NCBI GenBank assembly: GCA_009917455.1
Contig: QZDS01000001.1
Location: forward strand, 248,001-312,000
Source of the DNA: a bacterium 1xD8-48
GTDB taxonomy: Bacteria; Bacillota; Clostridia; Lachnospirales; Lachnospiraceae
Reading direction: 5' to 3'
Length of the DNA: 64,000 nt
Shown piece after piece: positions 50,664 through 60,713 of the stretch. A program made the translations under genes and the position numbers. Each line of letters begins with the position of its first letter. Position 1 is the stretch's first letter. A model generated the notes under the pieces. It saw nothing but the letters and a program-made list of their open reading frames with translations, did not search any database and was not told the origin of the DNA.

Positions 50664-52496
50664 TCAATTAATTTTATATCTTTTCCTGCTGTCAGGAATC
50701 CGGATAAATACCGTAGTCCCCTCTCCTACCTGAGAACTGATGGAAACCCCATACTTTTCCCCGTAAATCATCCTGAGCCTCTTATCTGTATTTTGAATAC
50801 CTATGGAATTGTTTTTCTGTCCGAAAATTTCCGTTATTTTTTCCTGCAAAATACCGCACCCGTTATCTTCCACATAAAAAACAATGTCCTCTTTTTCCTC
50901 CTCGGCAAAAATCCGTATCTCGCCGTCCTCCTGATAATCCTTGAACGCGTGTATAATCGCATTTTCCACAAATGGCTGCAGAAAAAGCTTGGGAACCTGC
51001 AATCTTCCCATAGCAGCCGGAATACTGATACCGGCCCGGAATCTTTGTTCATACCGTTTTCCCATGATACCGAGATATCTTTCAAGCCAGTCCAAATCTT
51101 CCCGCAAGGATACCATCAGCTCTCTGTTCTGGCTGGTATACTGAAGCATTCTGGACAAATCCAGAAGCATCCCGCTTGCCTTTTCACTGTCCCCTTTCAT
51201 ACACGCCCAGTTAATTATATTTAATGAATTATATAAAAAATGAGGATTCATCTGGATATTAAGCGCCATAATTTCCGTATCCCGTTTCTGAAGTTTTACC
51301 TCATAATTCTCATGTACCAGACTTTTCAGGTTTTGGTTCATTTCATTTAATTTCTGATAAAAAAAGGCAAATTCGTCCAGGGGATGATACGTGATTACCG
51401 TATTGAAATCCCCGGCTCCCACGCTTTCTATCATATTGAGCGGCTTATAAATTTTTCTGTTAAATTTATTTGAAATGATAAAGGATATCCCAAAGGATAA
51501 AACCGTCATCAGCAATATCAGTGCCAGAATGACTCTCATAAGATTATCCGCAATCTTCTCCGTCAGTATTTTTACCGGCAAAGCTGCCACCACGTACCAT
51601 CCTGTCACTTCGCTTTCCGCATAGGCAATGATATAATCCTCCCCGCTAATCTTCCTTCTCACGCAGTCAGATTCTGCGCTGATGCCGATATCTTCCACTG
51701 TAATATCCGCAAATTCCCCGTCGCCGTCCCCATAAGAGCTGCATACCACTTCCCCCTGCTCTGTCACCACGAAATACTGCGCTTCACTTTCCTTACGCAC
51801 ATATTCCCTGAGCATACTTCTTAAATTTTCTTCTGTAAAATTGACTACAAGATAGGGACGTTCCACGTCAGAATCCAGATGAAGTATTCTGCCCGACGAA
51901 ATATTGCTGGGGTTCAGCCTGCGCACAGCGGAAAACAGCCTTTTATATTCCAGATTATTCTGATTAATCCCGTTAATCTGAAACATTTCCACATAGTTAT
52001 AGGTCGGTATCCATACCAGCTTTCCGTCCGCCTCTCTGGCCTGTCTGAGCATCCCTGACTCCACAAAACTGTTTTTGGGATAGAAATTTTTTTCTTCTTC
52101 CCCGAAGCGATAATAGGATGTTACAAGATGGGTTGAATAAACCGAATTATTCCATGGGAGATAATTCAGTAAAATGCGGGTAATCTGTTTACTCGCCTCT
52201 TCCAACTGTAAACCATTTTCAGTATCCAGTTCCCGGAAAATATCATACAGACGGCTGTCTGCGTTCATTTTCAGCGAAAATTCTTCTATATAGTCCAGCT
52301 CGTTATCCAAAAGCGCGCTGGTATTTTTCGCATTCTGCCAGAAATGCTCCTGCGCCTGCTTTGTCAGCTCCGCTTTTGACAACCGAAAAACTATGATTCC
52401 CAGCACGCCCAGGGGAATAATGGAAAACATAAGAAAAAATACAATGAGCCAGGTCCTGAGCCTGGCATATTTCCATTGCTTATACAATTTTTTCAT
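50664..52496 (-). CDS. Sensor histidine kinase, YesM type
   Basis: A 610-residue kinase. Helix 1 (LIVFFLMFSIIPLGVLGIIVF), a dCache-like extracytoplasmic region (about 35-300) and helix 2 (MRVILALILLMTVLSFGISFII), HAMP, then IMALNIQMNPHFLYNSLNIINW with the phospho-acceptor His. The ATPase domain has LFLQPFVENAIIHAF, VEDNGCGIL and IGIQNTDKRLRMIYG. The stop and start of adjacent genes overlap by 4 bp with the AraC-type regulator gene upstream. It controls the downstream-directed sugar locus on the same strand (inference). Confidence 0.94.
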   Translation of the reverse strand: MKKLYKQWKYARLRTWLIVFFLMFSIIPLGVLGIIVFRLSKAELTKQAQEHFWQNAKNTSALLDNELDYIEEFSLKMNADSRLYDIFRELDTENGLQLEEASKQITRILLNYLPWNNSVYSTHLVTSYYRFGEEEKNFYPKNSFVESGMLRQAREADGKLVWIPTYNYVEMFQINGINQNNLEYKRLFSAVRRLNPSNISSGRILHLDSDVERPYLVVNFTEENLRSMLREYVRKESEAQYFVVTEQGEVVCSSYGDGDGEFADITVEDIGISAESDCVRRKISGEDYIIAYAESEVTGWYVVAALPVKILTEKIADNLMRVILALILLMTVLSFGISFIISNKFNRKIYKPLNMIESVGAGDFNTVITYHPLDEFAFFYQKLNEMNQNLKSLVHENYEVKLQKRDTEIMALNIQMNPHFLYNSLNIINWACMKGDSEKASGMLLDLSRMLQYTSQNRELMVSLREDLDWLERYLGIMGKRYEQRFRAGISIPAAMGRLQVPKLFLQPFVENAIIHAFKDYQEDGEIRIFAEEEKEDIVFYVEDNGCGILQEKITEIFGQKNNSIGIQNTDKRLRMIYGEKYGVSISSQVGEGTTVFIRIPDSRKRYKIN

Positions 52497-54079
52497 GTCT
52501 CTTCTTCTCCTTTCGGCGGTACGCTGTTTTTCCCTCTTTTCCGAAATTCATCCGGCGTCACTTTGTATTTCTTCTTGAAAGAACGGATGAAATAATTGGA
52601 ATCCTTATAGCCGACCATCCCTGCAATCTGCTTTACCCTGCAGTCAGAATGCAGCAGTAAATCCAGCGCCTTTCTCATCCGCACCTCGCTTAAATATTCT
52701 GAAAAAGAGGTTCCGAAGCTCTGTTTAAACAGGGTGCTTAAATAAGACGGGTTAAAATGAAACTCGCCCGCAACCGTTTCAAGGCTTATTTCCTCTTTAT
52801 AATTCTTTTCCAGATAATCTTTACATCTCTGTACGGGATTTATCTGCCCGGACAGCTTTTGCCTTTCAATGCTTCTTCCAATCTGAAAAAGCAAAAGCCT
52901 TCCCTCCGAGAGCAAATCATCATACCACTCCGTCTCCATTATCCTGCCATCCTTTTCATTCAGCTTTGGGACGGCGTCTTTCTCCATAAACGGCTCTAAC
53001 GTTCTTAAAATCCTGAAAAAGAGAAACACCACTTTTCTTTTCATAATTTCAGGTGAAATCCAATTACCTGGGATACCCTTTTCCAGCAGCCTGTTGTACA
53101 GCCTGTCCGCCTGCTCCGTTTTTCCCTGACGAAGGGCATCTACGAGTTCCTCCCCATTCCAGACCGTTTCTTCCCTTGTATTTTCCGGATAATCTTCCGC
53201 CCAAAGGATATGTCTGTCCCCGTAAAAGGCATACTTTAAAGCGCAGGCGGCTTCCGAAAACGACTCCACTCCCTTTAAACTCATATCCTCATGGAGGAGG
53301 CTGACTGCAAAATAAATATTGTCTGCCGTCGTCTTTTCTCTTGCTTCCAGTAAGTATACAATATTCCGCAGCGTCTTTTCCGCGGGTCTTTCGGGAGCAA
53401 GCACCAGGGTAGCCAGCGTATTGTACAGATGATTGACGGAAAAGGTGACTGCGGAAGCCGGTTCCATGGATTTTTTTATTACATAACCGATTTCACGCCG
53501 TTCCTCTTCCTCCAGCCTGCTTTTCTTTCTTATTTTCGTCAGAATGATAAAACCGCTCTGCCGCATCGGCCAAAAGCCGTCAAGCTGTTCACGGGACTGT
53601 ACCCGCGAACAGGTGATGTATTGGTTTAAAAGCCATTCCATATATACCGGAACCGTTTCCCGCAACCGTTCTTCCAGACTGCTGACCCTGTATTTTGTCT
53701 CTTCATTGCCCCGGTATTTTCTTTTCACCTCTGTGATGGTTTTTTCCAGTTCCGCCTTATCTACCGGCTTGAGCAGATATGCGGATGCCTGAAATGCAAT
53801 GGCTTCCCGGGCATAGGCAAAATCCGCATATCCGCTGATAATGATAAAAGATACCTCCGGCCTGATATTTTTTACTTCCCGCAAAAGGGATAGACCGTCC
53901 ATTCTGGCCATGCGGATATCGCTTATGACAATCTCGCAGGGCATGTTTTGCATGATTTCCATTGCTTCCGTGCCGTCTGCCGCTTCCCACAGCATATCCT
54001 CCGGACAAAACTCCTCCAGCAGGGAAAGAATCCCTTTCCGATGCATCTTTTCATCATCTACTACCAGTATATTGTACAT
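52493..54079 (-). CDS. Response regulator, YesN/AraC type, long form
   Basis: A 528-residue regulator. The receiver domain has VDDEKMHRKG, the phospho-acceptor in IVISDIRMARMDGLS, IIISGYADF and LLKPVDK. A middle region of about 270 residues has no clear motif and is common in long YesN proteins. The C-terminal AraC double helix-turn-helix runs from NPVQRCKDYLEKNYKEEISLETVAGEFHFNPSYLSTLFKQSFG to VGYKDSNYFIRSFKKKYKVTPDEFRKR. It is 4 bp coupled to the kinase and lies downstream of the glycosidase-like gene. Confidence 0.94.
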   Translation of the reverse strand: MYNILVVDDEKMHRKGILSLLEEFCPEDMLWEAADGTEAMEIMQNMPCEIVISDIRMARMDGLSLLREVKNIRPEVSFIIISGYADFAYAREAIAFQASAYLLKPVDKAELEKTITEVKRKYRGNEETKYRVSSLEERLRETVPVYMEWLLNQYITCSRVQSREQLDGFWPMRQSGFIILTKIRKKSRLEEEERREIGYVIKKSMEPASAVTFSVNHLYNTLATLVLAPERPAEKTLRNIVYLLEAREKTTADNIYFAVSLLHEDMSLKGVESFSEAACALKYAFYGDRHILWAEDYPENTREETVWNGEELVDALRQGKTEQADRLYNRLLEKGIPGNWISPEIMKRKVVFLFFRILRTLEPFMEKDAVPKLNEKDGRIMETEWYDDLLSEGRLLLFQIGRSIERQKLSGQINPVQRCKDYLEKNYKEEISLETVAGEFHFNPSYLSTLFKQSFGTSFSEYLSEVRMRKALDLLLHSDCRVKQIAGMVGYKDSNYFIRSFKKKYKVTPDEFRKRGKNSVPPKGEEET

Positions 54080-54127
54080 ATTCTCTCACCATTAACATCA
54101 TTTTACCTGACGGTTCACATCCATACC

Positions 54128-56998
54128 TTATTTTCCATGGTACATTATATCATACTGTTGTCTGTAAGCCTCCCTCTCCAGGATTTCCACCGGAATTTCC
54201 AGTGTTTTTCTCACTTTTCCCTTCACTGTAAGGCTGGCGTTTACCATTTGTCCGTCCCCGCTTTTCTGCCCTTCCACATACAGGCTGACATTCCTTATCC
54301 CCCCGTCTCCTGTCTGCGGGAAAGGATGCTCCGACAGCATAACGCTTTTCTCATCCCCTGTCAGTTGGTCCGGCAGCATGACATAAAACCCGGCCACCTT
54401 GTGGGTTTCCTTTCCCTGGCCGCCTATTTTACAGACTGCTTTCCGCCCGGAAAATACCGGCTGGTAATCCCAGTGATAGAAGCTTTTTTCCGCCGCTTTC
54501 CATCCCTCCGGCACTGTAAGCTCCACGGATGTTTCTTCCCACTCTTCCTCTTCAAGATGTGCCGTCACAAACCGCAGAAGAAAAATATTGCAGTTTCCTG
54601 AATATAATTTCGGCATGACTATACCATAAGGTGCAAAAATTTCCTTTCCTTCTGAAAGCAGCCTGCATTCCTTTCTGACAATTTCCGCTTCCTGCACCGG
54701 ATAGTCTTCCGTCTTATACCTCTTTTCCAGCATCTGGCCGGGCGCAAGTCTTTCCCTGTCATATGCCGGTTCTCCCTCTGCCGCCGCGCCATAGGGCCTG
54801 ACTGCCAGAACCAGTTCCAGCGCTTCCCCGTTCCGGTTCCTTACCCTGAATATGGTTTCTCCGCGCCTTTCTTCGTACTGAATGTCAAAGCAGAAATTTC
54901 CCAGACGGACGCCGGTCAATTCATAGGAAGTAAGGGCTCCCTGAGGTTTTATTGTAAGGGTTTTCCCTGCACCGTCCATACACAGGCCAAACCATTGTTC
55001 CACGCTCTGCTGCACCCAGGCTCCCTGTCCCTGGCTGCATCTGGTTAAGCATCTCTTTTTATTATCCGCCCTCGGCCACCAGAATAAAGAACCGGTCTCG
55101 TCAAGCCTCCCATAGAGAATCTTCAGCGTATCCAGCATTTCCTTTCTGGTATAACTGCCTCCAAGCCTTAAGATACAGCCTGTGGCAGACGGATTCATTC
55201 CGAAATGAAGCTCCCGCATTGTCTGAAATTCCGGGTCATAGCTGGTAATAAACAGGGAGCGGGCAAACCGGTGAAGATTGACATAAGGCTCATAATCAAA
55301 CCCGTAAAGACCGTACAGAGGCGCCCGCACCGTTGCCGTGTCCTCACCGCCGTAATAATAAAGTTCCTCCGGAATATAAAATCTCTCTTCCCGGTTTTCT
55401 CCCAGACTGCTGCCTCCGGTAATCTGTCTTCCGAAAGGCCCTTCCGCCTCCATGCACTCCTTCATATCGGCAGGCATCCTCGCAAGCAGCCTGTCAACCT
55501 CCTGTGTGCTTTTTCCCAGGGCCTGCCTTATGCGCTTATAGGATTTCAGCGCGTAAAAACATTGGACATTGGCGCCGTAATCATATTTCTTAAAGACAAT
55601 CAAATCACTGGCGTACCTGCTGCTGAACAGCGCCTTTTCCCCATGCTTGTGCTTTAACATTCCCTGATAGATTTCTTCGGCTTTATCGCTTATGTCCCTG
55701 TGACTTATGAAATATTCCACATCGCCTGTCAATTCCAGATATTTACCTGCAATCACCAAAAAAGCAGTGTAGAAAAACATACTGTGGTCCGTATACAGGC
55801 TGTATCTGGGCGTATTTCTTTTTGCCAGATATTCCATGGCCTTAGGCCCAGCCTCCGGAACCGCATACATAACGCTTACCACGTCAGGCTCAATGTCAAT
55901 CCCCCACAATCTGGATAAGGAATGAGAAGGCGCTCCCTGCCAGTTTGTCAGAAGATTTCCGTATTCGTCAAAGGAAAGGCAATTGAAATTATCCAGAATA
56001 AAGCGGATATGCATATCTGCATACTTTTCACCCGCCTCCTTATCCTCCCGTATCCCGGTACGTATAGTTCCCAGCCTTTCTTTCCAGAACGCCGATGTAA
56101 CATTCAGCCATTCAAGGGGCGTATGCTGATACAAAATTCCCAGATTGGCATGAATATCTTTTCTTTCCGGCGTAAGGGCAAGGATGGTTGTAAACAGCCT
56201 GCTTTCCCCTTCTTTCAGCTCGAAAGGCACGTAAATAAACGGATTTGACGCCTCTCCTGACGTCACGGAATCTAAAAGCTGAATTGCCGCACTGGCTTCG
56301 GGGTGCCACATCACAAGAAGCTTTTGCTCCCATTCCATCTTATAGGGATTTACCGCATAGTCCTCAAACCGCTTTCCGTAATGCTCGAACTGGTTCACAA
56401 ACTTCTTATCAAAGGATAATCGCAATCTTCCTCTTAAGGTACATCCCGATGTGTTTTTTACCTCCGCGCAGAAGAAAACGCCTGCCGGACCGGGAAGGGG
56501 ATGAATGTCGGAAACCGCCCGGGCCTCTTTTTCAAGTACCGGCGCAAAGGAAAACACTTTCGTCTCAATTCCCGGATATTCCGTAAAAGTCGCCGGCAAA
56601 TAATAATCTATATATCTGGTCTGCGACTTTTGATTTGCCATATGCAATAACAGGCCGTTATCCAGTTCCATCTCATATTTCATTTTTCCCAGAAACAGAG
56701 CCGTATCATTTTGATAATACTGCCCGATATGCCCCTTAAACTGTCCCCCTACATCCGGCCCGCCGGAGGGAACCGCGTAAATCCGCTCATGGGGCGTACA
56801 GGCAAAATGCAGCCTCCCCATGGTATCCTGCCCAATCAGTATTCTCCCGTTTGACTGAGTAAAAAGCTGTCTTTCGCTTAATGACCAGTCCGTTCTTTCC
56901 GAGGTATCGTCGTATTCTGCTTTGAAATAAGGCGAGCGATATCCTTTTTCCCAAAATTCCTCCCATGTATGATAACCAATATTTCCTCTAAGATGCAT
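54128..56998 (-). CDS. Large glycosidase/phosphorylase-like protein, family unassigned
   Basis: A 956-residue cytoplasmic protein with no signal peptide. Residues 1-300 look like a beta-sandwich (QDTMGRLHFACTPHERIYAVPSGGPDVGG; RYIDYYLPATFTEYPGIETKVFSF). Residues 320-680 look like an alpha/alpha barrel (WKERLGTIRTGIRED; SLSRLWGIDIEPDVVSVMYAVPEAGPKAMEYL; YTDHSMFFYTAFLVIAGKYLELTGDVEYF; SQGQGAWVQQSVEQWFGL). The rest is beta-rich. This layout is shared by GH94, GH65 and related families, but I cannot name one. Acidic candidates are GIDIEPD and WWPRADN. Its place beside a sugar importer suggests it processes the imported oligosaccharide. Confidence 0.6.
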   Translation of the reverse strand: MHLRGNIGYHTWEEFWEKGYRSPYFKAEYDDTSERTDWSLSERQLFTQSNGRILIGQDTMGRLHFACTPHERIYAVPSGGPDVGGQFKGHIGQYYQNDTALFLGKMKYEMELDNGLLLHMANQKSQTRYIDYYLPATFTEYPGIETKVFSFAPVLEKEARAVSDIHPLPGPAGVFFCAEVKNTSGCTLRGRLRLSFDKKFVNQFEHYGKRFEDYAVNPYKMEWEQKLLVMWHPEASAAIQLLDSVTSGEASNPFIYVPFELKEGESRLFTTILALTPERKDIHANLGILYQHTPLEWLNVTSAFWKERLGTIRTGIREDKEAGEKYADMHIRFILDNFNCLSFDEYGNLLTNWQGAPSHSLSRLWGIDIEPDVVSVMYAVPEAGPKAMEYLAKRNTPRYSLYTDHSMFFYTAFLVIAGKYLELTGDVEYFISHRDISDKAEEIYQGMLKHKHGEKALFSSRYASDLIVFKKYDYGANVQCFYALKSYKRIRQALGKSTQEVDRLLARMPADMKECMEAEGPFGRQITGGSSLGENREERFYIPEELYYYGGEDTATVRAPLYGLYGFDYEPYVNLHRFARSLFITSYDPEFQTMRELHFGMNPSATGCILRLGGSYTRKEMLDTLKILYGRLDETGSLFWWPRADNKKRCLTRCSQGQGAWVQQSVEQWFGLCMDGAGKTLTIKPQGALTSYELTGVRLGNFCFDIQYEERRGETIFRVRNRNGEALELVLAVRPYGAAAEGEPAYDRERLAPGQMLEKRYKTEDYPVQEAEIVRKECRLLSEGKEIFAPYGIVMPKLYSGNCNIFLLRFVTAHLEEEEWEETSVELTVPEGWKAAEKSFYHWDYQPVFSGRKAVCKIGGQGKETHKVAGFYVMLPDQLTGDEKSVMLSEHPFPQTGDGGIRNVSLYVEGQKSGDGQMVNASLTVKGKVRKTLEIPVEILEREAYRQQYDIMYHGK

Positions 56999-57031
56999 GA
57001 TATTCCTCCCTGTAATCTCTGCTGTATTTTT

Positions 57032-57871
57032 TTATCCTTTCACGCCGGACATTGTAATTCCTTCAATCAGATATCTCTGGCCAAAGGCAAATACAATAAT
57101 TACCGGAATCAGTACCAGACAGGCCGCCCCCATCATCAGGTTCCACTCTCCTCTGTAGGAACCGGTAAAAAGCTGAAGCCCCAGGGCCACCGTATACTTC
57201 TTTTCCGAATTCAGGTAAACCAGCGGCCCCAAAAAGTCGTTCCATGAATTCAAAAATGCAAACATTCCAACCACTGCCAGAGCCGGCCGGGTAATCGGCA
57301 TAATGATTTTTGAAAAAATCTGAACGTGGGACGCGCCGTCAAGATAGGCCGCCTCGTCAAAGTCCCTTGGAATCCCCATGTAAAACTGCCGTAAAAGAAA
57401 GATATAAAAGGCGCCGCCGCCAAACCATGCCGGGGCAATCAGCGGAATAAAGCTGTCTGTAATGCCGATTCCTCTCCACATAAGGAATGTGGGAATCAGC
57501 GTCACCGCAAAAGGAAGCATCATACTGCTGATGATACAGGCAAACACAATATTCCTTCCTTTCCACTTAACTCTCGCCAGTCCGTAAGCGCACAGGGAAC
57601 TTGTAAGCATGGTTCCCGCCACGCATCCGCCTGTGATAATAAAGGAATTTCGGAAGTACCTGGTAAAGGGCAGGGTATCAAAAACTTCCGCATAATTTTC
57701 CCACATAAACTTTGAGGGAATCCATCTTGGCGGCATCATAAACACCTCCACCGTTGTCATCAGAGAGCTTCTCACCATCCAGTACAGCGGGACAAGGCAG
57801 AACAGCGTACCCGATATCAGTACAGCGTATGTCAAAATGCGCCGTATTATATTCTTTTTCTTTTCCATCAC
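57032..57871 (-). CDS. Sugar ABC transporter permease, MalG type
   Basis: 279 residues, six hydrophobic helices. Helix 1 is ILTYAVLISGTLFCLVPLYWMVRSSL, followed by PPRWIPSKFMWENYAEV. The EAA loop reads GIPRDFDEAAYLDGASHVQIFSKIIMPITRPALAVV. It ends RYLIEGITMSGVKG, a classical MalG C-terminus. It overlaps by 4 bp the other permease gene upstream. With the binding protein it makes a CUT1 importer whose ATPase is encoded elsewhere. Confidence 0.95.
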   Translation of the reverse strand: MMEKKKNIIRRILTYAVLISGTLFCLVPLYWMVRSSLMTTVEVFMMPPRWIPSKFMWENYAEVFDTLPFTRYFRNSFIITGGCVAGTMLTSSLCAYGLARVKWKGRNIVFACIISSMMLPFAVTLIPTFLMWRGIGITDSFIPLIAPAWFGGGAFYIFLLRQFYMGIPRDFDEAAYLDGASHVQIFSKIIMPITRPALAVVGMFAFLNSWNDFLGPLVYLNSEKKYTVALGLQLFTGSYRGEWNLMMGAACLVLIPVIIVFAFGQRYLIEGITMSGVKG

Positions 57872-58782
57872 TGCTCACCCCCGTAATATACCCACTGGTT
57901 GGAAGATTTGAATATAATTGCCGTCAATATCATAATGACGACGAACAATACCCAGGCAACCGCACAGGCGTTTCCCATCCTTCCAAATTCAAAGGCTTCA
58001 CGATACAGATAATATACATAAAACAGACTGGAATTATTGGGACCGCCCTGCGTCATCACATAAGACTGCGTAAATATCTGAAGCCCGTTTATGATTCCCA
58101 TCACCACATTGTAAAAAATAGTGGGCGTCATCATGGGGATTGTAACATGCCGCAGTTTGGCCCAAAAACCGCCGCCGTCAATCTCCACCGCTTCTAAAAG
58201 CTCCCTCGGCACATCCTGAATCCCGGCCAGAAAGATTACCATCGTTGACCCTGTCGTCCACAGATTGATAAAAACCAGAGTGGGAATAACCGAGCTTTCT
58301 CCTGAAAGCCATGTGCTTACAGGCAGATGCATTGATTTCAGTATATTATTGGCCAGACCCATATCGGGATTAAAAATCCACATCCAGATAGCTGACATTG
58401 CCACTACGGGAACTACCGTGGGAAGGTAGAAAACCGTACGGAAAAATCCTTTTCCCCTAACGTCCGTATTTAACAGCAACGCAATAAAAAAGGAAAATAT
58501 AATTGCCGTCGGGACGGACATTGCCACATATATGACTGTAACCAGCAGCGATTTATAAAAATACGGGTCATTTCCGCTAAATAATCTTCCGTAATTGGCC
58601 AGCCCTGTAAATTCCCCTCCTCTGGTAAAATTGTAATCCATAAAGCTGAGGACGAGACTGACCACCATAGGAGCAAGCGCAAATATCAGGAAACCAAGAA
58701 TGCATGGCAGACTGAAAAGAAAGCCCCACAGATTTTCTCTTTTTTCCCTCTTTGTCAATTTCCATTTTATTTTTTCCTGCAT
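57868..58782 (-). CDS. Sugar ABC transporter permease, MalF type
   Basis: 304 residues from the ATG at 58782 (GAGGAG site); upstream in-frame starts would add up to 13 residues. Helix 1 is NLWGFLFSLPCILGFLIFALAPMVVSLVLSF. The EAA loop is VPRELLEAVEIDGGGFWAKLRHVTIPMMTPTIFY. It overlaps the MalG-type gene by 4 bp and follows the binding-protein gene after about 180 bp. Confidence 0.95.
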   Translation of the reverse strand: MQEKIKWKLTKREKRENLWGFLFSLPCILGFLIFALAPMVVSLVLSFMDYNFTRGGEFTGLANYGRLFSGNDPYFYKSLLVTVIYVAMSVPTAIIFSFFIALLLNTDVRGKGFFRTVFYLPTVVPVVAMSAIWMWIFNPDMGLANNILKSMHLPVSTWLSGESSVIPTLVFINLWTTGSTMVIFLAGIQDVPRELLEAVEIDGGGFWAKLRHVTIPMMTPTIFYNVVMGIINGLQIFTQSYVMTQGGPNNSSLFYVYYLYREAFEFGRMGNACAVAWVLFVVIMILTAIIFKSSNQWVYYGGEQ

Positions 58783-58964
58783 AATTCTCCTCATTTCCAT
58801 ACCATTGTTTCTGTCACGCAAATCATTTTTATGGCTGCCGCACAGGGAATTGCTTTCTGATACGGCAACCCGATGTCATTTCTATTCCTGTTTTTGCATG
58901 ATGGCAGGCATTCTGTATTTCCGCCTGCCGCAGAGCATGGCCTGCTTAAGTTTCCATCTTATCA

Positions 58965-60425
58965 TCAGGAACGATTTCCTGAATATGTTCCGTCAACCAG
59001 CGAATCAGTCTGGGCCTTTACCTCCGTCATGGCCTCTTCCGCCGTTTTCTTTCCGGACCATACCTGCTCTAACGCAGACTGTACAAGGGTATTAATCTCG
59101 TTGAAATTCTTTACATCAATTTCTGTCGCGATAACCGAATTTTCATAGGTTGCTTTTACAATGGCGTCCTGAAAACCTGCCGGTCTTGCGGGAAGCTCTT
59201 CGGAAGCCCAAAATTCCACCTTTTCCCCGTCCGTATAATACTCTGTCTGTACCGGCAGCCATAACGTTCTGTAAAGCTCTGTGATTCTCTCGGCGCTTTC
59301 CGGGTTTGTCAGCCATAAATACAGTTTTTCCGCCGCATCAAGGTGCTGGGTGCTCTTAAAGATAATCAAAGAGCCGCCGTCAAAGAAAGTGGTGTAGTTT
59401 TCATCTATCGGAAGCACGCCCACTCCCCAGTTGCATCCTGAATTCATTAAATCAAGATGGTTCCAGCTCCCGTCAATGTACATTGCCGTCTGCTTTGAAG
59501 CCAGCGCTGTAGCCGCACTGGGCATTGCATTTTTCTGTACGGCTGTGGGAGAAACATGGTACACATTAATCAAATCGGCGAAATTCTGTATGGCCTGCGC
59601 CGCACTGGCCTCGTTTAATCCAAGTCCGTCCATGGCTTCATTCAAATAGCCGCCTCCGGCCGAAAGCACAAAAGGCATGTACACATTCCAGTCTGTTCCG
59701 AACATAATACCGTACTGCTGAATGTTATTGGCATCAAATTCAGGGTCTTTTGCATTCCTCCCTTTGGTATCAACCGTAAGCTGCTGCGCCACGTCAACAA
59801 ATTCCTCCCATGACCATGCCTCTTCTACTTTTGTAGGCGGGAGCGCCAGCCCGGCATCCGCAAAACAGTCCACATTATACATCAAATTCGTAGTTACATT
59901 GGCCTGCACCGGTCCGGCTGACTCATCAGGAGACCAGTTCCACCAACAGGTAGAAACATAATCGTCCTTTTCAAGTCCCATATCATCCAGCAAATCAAAG
60001 AAGTTGTAAATCAGTCCGTCTTCTCCCATCTGACATTTCCATGATGCGGAATAGCTTACGTCAGGCGCTTCTCCCGCCGCAATCATGGCGTTCAATTTCG
60101 TCAGAAAGTCTTCATTTGGTATGTGCATTAAATCCACGGTAATGTTCGGATAGGTTTCCATGAATTTTTCCACGGCTTCTTCTATCGCTTTTTTCTCATC
60201 TCCGCTTCCCCAGTAGGTAAATTTAATTGTCACCTGCTCCTGTTCGTCTCCTGTGGCCGCGCCGCCCGCCTCGCCCTCTGCCGAAGCTGTCTGTTCACCG
60301 CTGCCTGCCTCGCTTGTTGCTTTGGCCTGGTCACTTGCTTCGTCTTCTGACTTCCCGCATCCGCCTAACATCAGAGTGGCTGCTGTAAACGCTGCCAGAA
60401 ATCCTGCCGCCAGTTTTCTTTTCAT
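58965..60425 (-). CDS. Extracellular sugar-binding lipoprotein (ABC transporter)
   Basis: 486 residues from MKRKLAAGFLAAFTAATLMLGGCG at 60425 (GGAGGGA site); lipobox LGGC. A Glu/Ala/Gly-rich linker precedes VTIKFTYWGSGDEKKAIEEAVEKFMETYPNITVDLMHIPNEDFLTKLNAMIAAGEAPDVSYS, typical of family 1 binding proteins. NPESAERITELYRTLWLPVQ is the usual C-terminal element. First gene of the second sugar locus. Confidence 0.95.
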   Translation of the reverse strand: MKRKLAAGFLAAFTAATLMLGGCGKSEDEASDQAKATSEAGSGEQTASAEGEAGGAATGDEQEQVTIKFTYWGSGDEKKAIEEAVEKFMETYPNITVDLMHIPNEDFLTKLNAMIAAGEAPDVSYSASWKCQMGEDGLIYNFFDLLDDMGLEKDDYVSTCWWNWSPDESAGPVQANVTTNLMYNVDCFADAGLALPPTKVEEAWSWEEFVDVAQQLTVDTKGRNAKDPEFDANNIQQYGIMFGTDWNVYMPFVLSAGGGYLNEAMDGLGLNEASAAQAIQNFADLINVYHVSPTAVQKNAMPSAATALASKQTAMYIDGSWNHLDLMNSGCNWGVGVLPIDENYTTFFDGGSLIIFKSTQHLDAAEKLYLWLTNPESAERITELYRTLWLPVQTEYYTDGEKVEFWASEELPARPAGFQDAIVKATYENSVIATEIDVKNFNEINTLVQSALEQVWSGKKTAEEAMTEVKAQTDSLVDGTYSGNRS

Positions 60426-60483
60426 AATGATAATTTCCCTCCTTTTTCCGCTCAAATCCGAGCTTTTCCTTTATCTTAAAGTA

Positions 60484-60489
60484 ATTATA
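60484..60489 (-). promoter_or_regulatory. Possible -10 element of the second sugar operon
   Basis: A perfect TATAAT on the minus strand, 59 nt before the binding-protein start. No good -35 is seen at 17 bp, as expected for a promoter that needs the AraC-type activator. Confidence 0.4.
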
Positions 60490-60566
60490 TCTGAACAGAG
60501 TAATTCAAAACTACAGGATTATCTTTGGATTACAGCACTTTGCTTATTCCTTTTATGATAAGATAT

Positions 60567-60617
60567 AAAAAAAGAAGTTCCGGCTGATTTCGTATCGCAC
60601 ATAAAATCAACCGGAAC
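60567..60617 (-). terminator. Terminator of the upstream glycosyltransferase gene
   Basis: Minus strand GTTCCGGTTGATTT, a loop, AAATCAGCCGGAAC, then TTCTTTTTTT: 14 paired positions with one G-U. Confidence 0.9.
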
Positions 60618-60713
60618 CCAAATGTACTTATTATTCTGTCTTGACAACCTCTTAAAAGAGGCTCTTACTCCTCTATCCGACTACATTCGGGCGGCTCCCA
60701 AGGGGGATAATAT

